A stretch of 64,000 nt of DNA, taken from NCBI GenBank assembly GCA_029379385.1, contig CM055607.1:31059235-31123234 (forward strand), read 5' to 3'. The notes under the pieces were generated by a model. That model had not been told where the DNA came from. It saw only the letters and a program-made list of their open reading frames with translations, and did no database searches. The DNA is from Quillaja saponaria (Eukaryota; Streptophyta; Magnoliopsida; Fabales; Quillajaceae). The position numbers and the translations under genes are program-made. This document shows positions 55,101 through 64,000 of the stretch, piece by piece. Numbering within the stretch: the first letter of the stretch is position 1; every line of letters begins with the position of its first letter.

Positions 55101-58100
55101 GCATGTAATAAAACCTAGGAGTACAAGCATTCTTTATGTAACCATGAACCATCACCTATTGTGTGCACTCATATGCACATCTCATCCCTTACTAAGGCCA
55201 CTGACATCCATGCTTTGCCACATAGTATGTGCCAATCAGCAGCCAAAGAAACTGCTTGAACAAGTTCAAAAAAAAAAATTCAGAAAAATAAAAATAAAAA
55301 AAAGAGAGAGAGAACAATTTCATGGGACTCTACTATGATTGCACAAACTTGTGCTAGATATGCGGAACAAGTTGAACAAACCAAAGAAATTTTAAAGCTA
55401 TCTCCATTTAGAGAAATACTCAGATTAGATAGGAGTAGTAGCTTTTTCCTACCCTGTTAAAGCAACCACGTAATTAAGTTTTCTAATTCAATTGTTTGAT
55501 CAACATTAGGAAATCATCTCTCTCTCTTCTTTTTGATGTTCCATAGAAAAAGTAAAGTAAAGATCTAATTTAGCCATCATAGTAACTACATTTAGAAAGG
55601 GAACAATAAAATAGTTCCCTGCATTTGATTTCTCGATTGTGCTCTTTACCACTCAATGTGAAACTTATTGATGTCATAACTCACATGTGAAACCTCAACC
55701 ACAACAAATAGAAGAAAACTTCCTAACAATTATAAAAGAGGGGGACAGCAACCTGAGTTCTTTAACCAACTATGCCAGCTAGTTATTTTTCTTATTGTTA
55801 GTCTTTTGGATGGACCCAAAAACAAGGAAATGCAAGGAATTATATTCCATTTCTCTATAGGGTAAGAAAACAGGAAGAAAGCCCTTCTTTGCACCTTTAT
55901 AGTATAGCACGTACAGCACTAGATGCAGAAAAACAAATTTCTTCCAGATTTCTTTAAATATTCTCAATCACTCCTTCTGGATTCAAGGACCAAAGCCCGC
56001 AACAAAATTATATATTTTCTTTATTAAAATGCTCCAGTCTACCTTCGAGCAAATCACCCTTCCAGCTATGAGTTATGACACTTGAAGGATGAAACAGTAA
56101 CTCCATAAGAAAACTGCTTCGGTATGTCACTGAACATGGACACATACACATATTGAGACAGGCTCAAGAACATACACATAAATATAGAAACAATCTTTCA
56201 TCATACTAGCTACTAAGAACACCATATTCATTGCAAATAACTAGCATGGCATAGTTTTTTGATAGAAAAATAAAATTTGTTAAGGAGGGAAAAGAAGTAA
56301 CGTGGGAGAACTAGAAGTCCTGCTTAGCATAAATAGAAACAGAAACACACACAAAGAGAACAGTATTACAGTTCATATATTTAGATCAAGCTCAGTAGTA
56401 GCAATATTAACATGCTACAGTTGTGTTTGTGAGCATGCACATATGAAGAGAATTCCAACCTTAATTAGTATCAGCAGGTCTAACACTAAACATAAACATT
56501 ACTTGGAGCATCACTTGGAATTTGGAAACAACCATATCATACACAAATAAGAGAACACATGAAAATTTTAAGCCTCACAATTTTCAATTGACAAGGCGAT
56601 AACACTACAGGGAGGATGCATATTGATCAAAATCATCCACATGAACAATCCAAAAAAAAAAAAAAACTAGAAAGGAAGACTAGCCATCACTTGGATGCTG
56701 ATATCTTGATACCCATTCAACCTTCTAAATACGATATCCAATAAAACTACAGAAGAATCATGAAACCAACATTTTTGCAAGAGGAATAAACAGAAAAAGG
56801 AAAAACAGGACCGAATTATTGCATTTTTATGTTTGATTTGTTTTTATCCCACTGTACTTGTTTCTACTAATTTGACAAGTCAAGCTGCAAACAAAATGCA
56901 TGCAAAACTTCCCCTATGTAACTCCTACGTGATCCATTCAAAAAGATGACTACACTATAAAATCCACAAGATGTCTAGAAAGTCTTAGCAACTTACAGCA
57001 TGTAATTAAACCTAGAAGTACAAGCATTCCCTATGTTAACCATGAACCATAACCTCTTGTGAGCACTCATATGCACATCTCATCACTTACTAAGGCCACT
57101 GACATCCATGCTGAAAAACGAAAAAGTGAAATTGCCACATAACATGTGCCAATCAGCAGCCAAAAAAACTACTTGAACAAGTTCGAATAATTTTTTCAAA
57201 AAAAGAGAGAGAGAGAGAACAAATTCATGGGACTCTACTATGATTGCAGAAACTCGTGCTAGATGTGTGGAACAAGTTGAACAAACCAAAGAAATTTTAA
57301 AGCTATCGCCATTTAGAGAATTATTCAGAATAGATAGGAGTAGTAGCTTTTTCTTACCCTGTTAAAGCAACCACCTAATTAAGTATTCTAATTGAATTGT
57401 TTAATCAACATTAGGAAATCATCTCTCTCTTCTTTTTGATGTTTCGTAGAAAAATCCAAGGTCTAATTTAGCCGTCATAGTAATTACATTGAGCTCTAAA
57501 GGAAACAATAAAACAGTTCCCTGCATTTGATTTTTCTATTGTGCTCTTTACCACTGAACGTGAAACTTATTGATGTCATAACTCACATGTGAAACCTCAA
57601 CCACAAAAAACAGAAGAAAACTTCCGAACAATCATAAAAGAGGTGGAGGGCAACGTAAGTTCTTTAACCAACTATGTCAGCTAGTTATTTTTCTTTGTTA
57701 GTCTTTTGGATGGACCCAAAAACAAGGAAATGCAAGGAATTATCTTCCATTTCTCAATAACCAACAGAGGTTTAAGACTTAATTTGCAGTATCAAGAAAA
57801 TTCAACAAAATACCTGACCCTTCTCCCCAACAATTTGCAAATCATCCGACCCATTTGCCTCCTCGGTCACAGAAGTTACAGGGTTATCTGGGTCACAATC
57901 CAGAAGCACACAATCATCGTCATCAGCATCTTTCACCATCTGCTTCAAAGACTTTGACTTCTCTTGAGGGTTGACCTCACCGACAACCACAACTTCATCA
58001 GAATCGTCCTGTTCTTTATCCTCCACTTCTTTATCATCCACGCCAAGAAACTCCTTAATCCACTCGTAATCGAAGCCTTTAGGCAACTCAACCAAAGGCG

Positions 58101-58137
58101 ATTCTTCGTCGGAGCTTATATCCAATACCACAGGCAT
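49115..58137 (-). CDS. RPM1-interacting-protein-13-like nuclear/defence protein, with apparent frameshifts in last exon
   Basis: Exon 1 (57814-58137) codes MPVVLDISSDEESPLVELP, then an acidic region with EVVVVGEVNP, DDDCVLLDCDPDNP and DLQIVGEKGQ. Exon 2 (50686-50772) continues in phase 0 with IACRDYPHPRHLCAKFPF and SHERHCEQ. Exon 3 starts at 50541 with CHCFVCDSLAPCIKWGTG and TDHCHATDKSEIW. The Cys/His series across exons 2-3 suggests a small zinc-binding fold. The combination resembles plant proteins annotated as RPM1 interacting protein 13; Arabidopsis RIN13 promotes RPM1-dependent resistance. The long polar C-terminal part of exon 3 changes frame twice: the first frame ends at 50026, the second is open to 49500, the third runs to the TGA-type end at 49115. 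That means indels, sequence errors or introns I cannot see. Assignment rests on remembered family features, not on a search. Confidence 0.7.
51600..52035. mobile_element. Degenerate miniature element related to the hAT-type element at 11504
   Basis: The right end reads as TAGGGCTGTAAACGGGCTGA on the minus strand, close to the TAGGGGTGTCAACGAGCCGA terminus of the 11504-12044 element. The body has the same GAGCTCGG/CTCGGCTCG-type subterminal motifs and an AT-rich core. The left end is eroded. ACAGCTTG on the left and CAAGCTTG on the right match at six of eight positions and may be the target duplication. Confidence 0.6.
52481..57754. repeat. Tandem segmental duplication inside the intron
   Basis: The first copy starts at CTATAGGGTAAGAAAACAGG (about 52481), is interrupted by the TRIM element (52567-53637 with its duplication) and runs to TTCCATTTCTC near 55855. 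The second copy runs from CTATAGGGTAAG (about 55856) to TTCCATTTCTC at 57754. Landmarks such as CTTCTGGATTCAAGGACC (53673 and 55974), CATGCACATATGAAGAGAAT (54539 and 56435) and GTCTTTTGGATGGACCCAAA (55802 and 57702) are in the same order. A 10-bp sequence CAATAACCAA stands on both outer sides (52464-52473 and 57755-57764). Confidence 0.93.
52567..53632 (-). mobile_element. TRIM-type miniature LTR retrotransposon
   Basis: Two direct repeats of about 270 bp (52567-52836) and 347 bp (53286-53632) share GCAGCACCAA-AGGTATTTTACT and a string of TCCTAATAAAA-type motifs. The whole element begins TGATG and ends CATCA, and a 5-bp duplication AAATT flanks it (52562-52566 and 53633-53637). Just inside the right LTR, the minus strand reads TGGTATCAGAGCC (53270-53282), the primer-binding site for plant initiator tRNA-Met, so transcription is to the left. 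The 450-bp interior codes no protease, RT or integrase; a 92-codon frame with a coiled-coil-like Lys/Glu/Ile stretch (52840-53118) may be a gag or random remnant. Confidence 0.9.
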
Positions 58138-61100
58138 TTTTTTTCCTTGTAAAATTGGGGGAAAATAAAAATAGGCTATTTAAGAAAAAACCCACAAAAA
58201 AAGGTTCCACTTTTAATTAAATGGCTACATATCGGGCTTGTAAAAAATTTCCCAGAAAATCTTTCGGAATAAGAAGGGGAAAAACTGAAAATCCATATGT
58301 GATACAAAGATTTGAAAGTTGAAACCAGCGAGGAGAAACAAATGGGGTTTTTTTCTACACTATATGCTAATGAACTGGAAAATTTACTATATCGAAAAAG
58401 ATTACAAAAATCCAAAAGAATATTTTAGACAGATTTTGGGAAAGTTTTTGCATACAAATTCAGGCTTTTTGAATTGGACGAGTGTCAAGTCATCTGTGTT
58501 TGGAGGGGAGAGAGAGAGAGACTGTAAGTAGGATTTAGGAAACTCAGTAGGTAGGAAAAAAATAAAAACCTAAATGTGCTGAGGACACGAAAAAAATTTA
58601 AAGGTTTGTGCGGGTACATTTTGGTAATAACAAAGACGTTGTTGTGTACGTGTCCTTGATGTTTGTCGATTTGTGCAGGCGTTCGTCGCTTCATATAGAT
58701 AAGGTATGGGCTTAACAAATAATAAGGATTTTGGGTTGGGCCAAGTTTAATATTTGGGCTAATGAATAAATTTGACAAAATAAATTATTAACATTTATAA
58801 TTTTCACTTTTCAGTGGTGCCAACTAGTTCAATTTATAAATAAAAAATTGATCTTCGATACTAAGAACCTAAAATTGAATCATTCTTAGTGGTTTATAAG
58901 AAGGAAGGGTTACGTTGTGTAATTCACGTCCAATTAAAATTTTTTTGGACAAAAAAAAAAATACAATTGTCAAAAATATTAATAATTTCCAAAAAAGCCC
59001 AATGGGCTCTGCTTTGTTCAGAACTGCACGTAGGAGGTTGAGCAAAGTACAATTGACATTTTCAGTTTAATTTTCTTGGTAAAATCAATTCTCTCCAATT
59101 TCTTAAACCAATTCATATCCCCGTTTGAATGGGATAGCCTATCAAATTTGTCAAGGCCAATTGCTGTTCAAAAACCTTATTAAAGTTTGGAATAAAAAAC
59201 TCCTACTGATTAAAAAATAATTTACCTCCTTTTTATGATTATGTGCATAAATAATCATAAAATAAATTAATAATGTAAATTGCGAAAGTGGTTCATATAA
59301 TTACTTTTTAATACAATTACACACATGCACATTATAATCGAGGTGACGACTAAAGAATAACTTGTCTAAATGTTTGGTATATTTTGGAATATTAGTAACA
59401 CAAATCGTAATAATGACGATTTATATGAAATTTGTACGAAGAAATAAATCTAGAGATGCATTTTATTAACTTTTAATACAATATCTCAACTTATTATACT
59501 ATTAGTGTATATCTCAATAATTATTTTCTAACTTTTCTTATTATCATTTACTATATTTTGAATCGAAATTTTATAATTTGATCATTTTTATTCTCAAATA
59601 TCTACATATAAAATGACAAGTGTTTTTTTTGCGAAATCTAGTTTTTTTCACTAAGGTACGTATTGTATTGGCAATTTTAATGCAATAATGTGAATATGAG
59701 TTTATATATATATATTGTGGTTTGATCATTACTTTCTTATCGTTTTGATTTTTTGGAAAATATCTTGTTCTATCCATTTTTATTTTTATTTTTTGCTCTC
59801 CCATGATTTCATGTGTTTCTCTCGTATTGTTTTAAAATTTTAAATAAAGAAAAAGAGGGGTTTGGATTTTTATCAAATTTTCAGTTGTAATGTGATAATT
59901 GACATTTTCATTCAAGGTTGGAGCAAAGTATAATTAATTGACATTTTCATATAATTTTTTTAAATCAATCGTTTCCAATTATTCAGACCAATTCATATTC
60001 CCATTTGAATTGGATAGCCTATCAAATTTGTCAAGCCCAACATGCTTGATGCCTCCACATTCAAATTGTAGTTCAAAAACCTCATTAAAGTTTGTAATAA
60101 AAAACTCTTACTGAAATAAGAATTTACCTCTTTATGATTAAGTTTCTAATCATAACAAAATTAGTAAAGTAAATTGCGAAGTAAGTTCATTGAATCATTT
60201 TCTAATACACTTGCGTTCGTACATTATATTAATAAAAATGTACATTATATTAATAAAAATATTTTATACACCAGTTGCGATGTATCAATTAATATTAATT
60301 GCCAACTCTGTAATTGTTGTTATGACGGGAGGTAACCATAAAAGAAGACAAAGAGACCTATCCAGATAAAACTCCATAACTTGTTCATATGTTTGGTATA
60401 ATTTGTTTTTATATTATGGTATAATAAAATGATTAAATTAAAAATTAATGACCAATTTAATAATATATTATATTTTGATGTATAAAAATTAAATCAATAG
60501 CAAAAGTTAACACTTAAAAGGTCAAAAGGGCCAGGTCATAGTGAGAAGTGCGCACCTTGTCCTTTTCTTTGGATTCATAGTACCAACTTTTGACTTAAAT
60601 AAATATATAATAAAAAATAGCTGATCACTGCCATGGTTTATATATGTAATAATATTAAAGTCGATATAAATAGTAAATCTGCAAGAAGTTTCTTTGGTGC
60701 ATGATTTATTTATATTTATTATTATTACTATGACTAAGTCTAAGTTTAATGAACTAGTTAATTGAGAGAGGAAATCATAAATTACAATTAAAAAAATTAT
60801 TGATTCACATAAAAGTTGAATTCAAATTAAATTTGATGAAATGAAATTCATACTACTTGCCATATCGTGTATATATTTAAAGTAATTATTTTTTGATGAA
60901 ATTATAAATAATTAGTCCTTAGAAATAAAATATTAAAATATTTAGTGTCATTAATGCAAAATATTTTTATTATTGATTGAGTTTGAATATTGTCTTTATA
61001 AATTTATAAATATTAAATTTGACATATTTAACTTGACTTTAATTAAATTAAAAAATCATTAATTAATATCTGTTAAATATTTCAAACACACTTCATATAT

Positions 61101-63388
61101 TAGAAAAAATTGAGTATATATATTATATTACTCAAAGAAATGATTAACTTTATGTGTAAATAAAGTACTATTAAAAATTTATTAAAAAAATTGGACACAA
61201 TTTTCAAGAAGAAGGACGGCAAAAGGGCATGTGCAGACGGATTTTCCGCACATATTACTCGGGCCGTGTGTACTCGCAATTGAAGAGCTTCTCAAACTCG
61301 CGTGAAATAAACGCGACTACAAAGTAACATGTTATATCTAGTCCTTATAACCGACATATTTTGTGCATAAAAAAATTTTTGAATTATTTTTTTTAAGAAT
61401 TTTTCTAAGAGATACAATAAATAATTTTTTTTTTATAATTTATTATAATAATGAATTATAATTGTAATACTGTATAATAAATAATTTATTATTTTTTATA
61501 ATATTTCAAGTTTTAATAATAATTCATATTACACCTTATCAACTATTTTTAGAGCTTAAAAAATATCATTAAAAATTCAAAAGTTTGAGAGTGTTTTAAT
61601 GATAAATTTGTTCACATTGCCCTATAGATCAATAAGTATATGGTTGAATATTATATTTACATTTTAAATATTTGGTTATATTAACTTAATTTTGAAAAAT
61701 ATAAATTAATTAAAAATATGCATAAATTAAGTTATATACTTTTTTTTTTTCTGAACTAATTTATTGGCTCTATGTTAAATAACAAATAATAATAAATTTT
61801 TGTTATGTAATTTGAAGACAAGGTTTTATGAAAAACATTTAAAAATATTTTTGTTTGTCGGAAATTTGAACAAAAAATAAAATTAAAAAGAGCAAGGACG
61901 GATTGAGAAAATACCGGGGCCCTCAGCATTAACCGGTTTGCTTTTTGCGCAAATGGGACACGTTGAAATTGAAAGTCAAAGCACTTTCTCGTTAACTGAA
62001 GTTATTACTAATATTATTATATTTAGTTTTTTTAAGAAAAAAATTTATTTATTGTTATTTCACCCTTTTTTTTTGTCAAATGACTCGTAAAATCTTATAT
62101 TATCATTTAGGTCCCCATGGAGTTTTTAACTTACCTGTCTACATGACAATAACAAATTTAAGTTTTAACCATGCACTAATGAGGTCTATACTTCCTTTTG
62201 TAACCAAGAATTTGTTTGTACGAAGGGGGCTTAGTTTAATTACCACGCCATATAATTGGTTAAAATTTAATAAGATTAATGATTAATATTGGAATATGAA
62301 TAAATACTTTGTACAATAATTATTCTTAATAATATTACATTTAATTTAATGTTTCAAAATTATGTTATTTTATATTTATTTATATATTGCTATCCTTAAT
62401 AAAAATTTCACTAGTTGAAATCCACTTCAAATGTTAATATGCAAATTCTCTTACAACAAAATTATGTCAAGTTTAATATTGTAAGCTTATTCTCGATTGG
62501 CTATTAATTCATTTCATAATATTGATTCACATGATAGTTTATGACACCGAATTTCATATTAGTTTAAAAATACATAATATTAATATTTATTCTATTTTTA
62601 AATTACAAATATATATATGACATTCGGTACCAAAAAAATCATTTTTTTTTCATTCCATTATACAATTTTTTTAATATTTGTGCATATAATCCATAGTCTT
62701 GGCCTCAATATCTAAACATATATATATTTCAGTGTATTTTATAAATAACACTAATTAAGACCAATATTATTTTTAAACCTTGAGACAAATGAATTACTAA
62801 GTGTCATTAAAAAGTTAAATTACAACAAATTTTAATCTAAATATTCATCTGTCAAAAATCTCACTTCATCAAAATCAATCAAATTGAACCCATTTGCACA
62901 TTTGTTGTTCAGTTTAATTATTTTACAATCAAAAGTTGAGACAACTAAATAATTTGAAGATAAAAAAATAATATTTGAATTGTGTGTAAGATTATTCAAA
63001 TATTGAGAGTGGACTCTCTTATGAATTTTAAGATAGAGCATAGAGTGAGGGTAGAAGTTAAGAGTTATGAAAAATGTTACAACTTTGTTGGAAAAATGAA
63101 CATAAATGGACCTTTAATATATACAACATAATATAATGTTAATGAGCACCTATAAACTTTGTTGTGGCAAATTTTGAATAAAAATTGAAGCAGTGGCCTT
63201 TCTGTCATAATACATAGAAGTTATGGTTTGATTCTGAAATATTCTCTTTTTTCTGTTTCTTGAGATTTTTTCATGAGCTGTCTTTTTCGCTTCTCTACTT
63301 TCTTTTTCTTCGTTGAAAAGCGTTGGTTCGACCACCTCTTACATCCCCCTTCTTTCTTTCTTCTCTAACGTAGAACTTGATGCTTCTT
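58138..63388. other. AT-rich intergenic region
   Basis: The first few hundred bases are the upstream region of the RIN13-like gene. The rest is AT-rich and contains one local duplication (59031-59335 and 59913-60230). Short frames such as 62080-62286 show no domain. No gene is supported. Confidence 0.6.
59031..60230 (+). repeat. Diverged direct duplication, copies about 885 bp apart
   Basis: Copies at 59031-59335 and 59913-60230 share AGGTTG-GAGCAAAGTA, TTGACATTTTCA, GGATAGCCTATCAAATTTGT, GTTCAAAAACCT, AATAAAAAACTC and GTAAATTGCGAA in the same order. The second copy has about 30 extra bases after the TTTGTCAAG motif. Confidence 0.85.
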
Positions 63389-63395
63389 TATATAA
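63389..63395 (+). promoter_or_regulatory. TATA box of a plus-strand gene running out of the window
   Basis: TATATAA in good context, followed 25-35 bp later by a CT-rich initiator-like stretch (CAACTCTCTTGCTCCCTCTC). Confidence 0.5.
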
Positions 63396-63419
63396 CCCCA
63401 CTTCTATATTTAGCAACTC

Positions 63420-64000
63420 TCTTGCTCCCTCTCTCTCTGAAGAGCAAAAGGTACTCCTTCTTTTTCTTCCAAATTTTTACATTGAATTTTCATGCATTTA
63501 TTGAGTTTCAATCATGTCATTCATCTTCTATTTCCGTTATAATTTATCCTACATTTAGATTTTCAGAGATATCTAGGAGTGTGATTGCTTGATTTGGCTC
63601 TTTTATTGTCTGGATCACTTTGATACTGATAAGAAATTTGCAATTTCTTCTTCATTGTTCTGAAACCAGGATATTAATTGTATGCGTGCAAAAAGTTTGA
63701 AATTTGTACAGAATAGTGAAGTGTACGTGCCAGAGCTACAACTTTTTTTATTGTTGCAGCATATCAAAATTCAAAATCTCAAATGCTTTGAGATTTGGCT
63801 ATCTGTAAAAACTAAAGGTCATTAAGGGAGCCTAACTAATAAACTTGGTGATAATTTTATCTTGGTCCACTCAATGGATTGATATATCAAACAAGAATCA
63901 TCAAATTCAGTGCAAGAATGTGAATGATATTCTGGCATTGGTATTTTGTATGCAAATTATGGATTGAAGTGAAGAGTGTGATTAATTGGTTGACTGAAAA
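63420..64000 (+). other. Probable 5' leader exon and first intron of a gene beyond the right edge
   Basis: A CT-rich leader ends GAGCAAAAG at 63449, followed by GTACTCC, a fair splice donor. The rest is T-rich and intron-like with stops in all frames. No coding exon is reached before 64000, so the product is unknown. Confidence 0.4.

Larger units (their letters stand above)
50773..57813 (-). other. 7.0-kb first intron of the RIN13-like gene
   Basis: Bounded by GTATTTTG donor (minus, 57813) and a CACAG acceptor (50773). It contains a GAGCTCG-type miniature element (about 51600-52035), a TRIM retrotransposon (52567-53632) and a tandem duplication of about 1.9-2.3 kb. Many short open frames occur; all are explained by these repeats or look random. 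Confidence 0.75.

Noticed and set aside
54504..55338. Short plus-strand frames of 60-84 codons
   Set aside because: They lie in the duplicated intron DNA, and the equivalent frames in the other copy are altered, so there is no sign of coding constraint.

Overview
This window is nuclear DNA from a flowering plant, almost certainly a eudicot. It is AT-rich. Genes are split by many GT-AG introns into small phase-consistent exons, and intergenic DNA is filled with AT microsatellites, plant hAT-type miniature elements, an LTR-retrotransposon miniature and a dead LINE. The proteins are typical plant orthologues. I cannot name the species.

Layout: 1-2435, probable intron of a WDR26/GID7-like gene whose last two exons are at 2436-3419 (+). 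8516-9900, a broken amino-acid permease (AAP) gene. 11075-12254, an old foldback element with a 541-bp hAT-type element nested at its centre. 13300-17700, AT-rich higher-order repeats that lead into a small, probably broken defensin-like gene (17785-18269, +); its 3' end is repeated three times with a period of about 382 bp. 20221-27679 (+), a 13-exon AMBRA1-like WD40 gene (794 aa). 30145-30624 (-), a 113-aa cupin. 32886-35258 (+), LINE remains. 35994-41077 (+), a complete nine-exon class III alcohol dehydrogenase / S-nitrosoglutathione reductase (379 aa). 41799-43274 (-), an intronless AMT1 ammonium transporter (491 aa). 44150-47866 (-), an eight-exon TTC4-like TPR co-chaperone (362 aa) with a U12-type AT-AC intron. 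49115-58137 (-), an RPM1-interacting-protein-13-like gene with a 7-kb first intron and two apparent frameshifts in its last exon. 63389-64000 looks like the promoter, leader and first intron of a + strand gene that continues outside.

The genes are independent housekeeping or regulatory genes, not an operon-like system. From memory, WDR26-like, AMBRA1-like and GSNOR lie side by side in Arabidopsis (At5g43920, At5g43930, At5g43940), and TTC4 lies next to another AMBRA1-like gene (At1g04130, At1g04140). The window therefore seems to keep an ancestral block, expanded here by repeats, a cupin and AMT1.

I found no clear undescribed biological system. The best leads are the AT-AC intron, the nested elements at a palindrome centre, the decaying defensin-like locus with its triplicated 3' end, and the tandem duplication with a later TRIM insertion inside the 7-kb intron.
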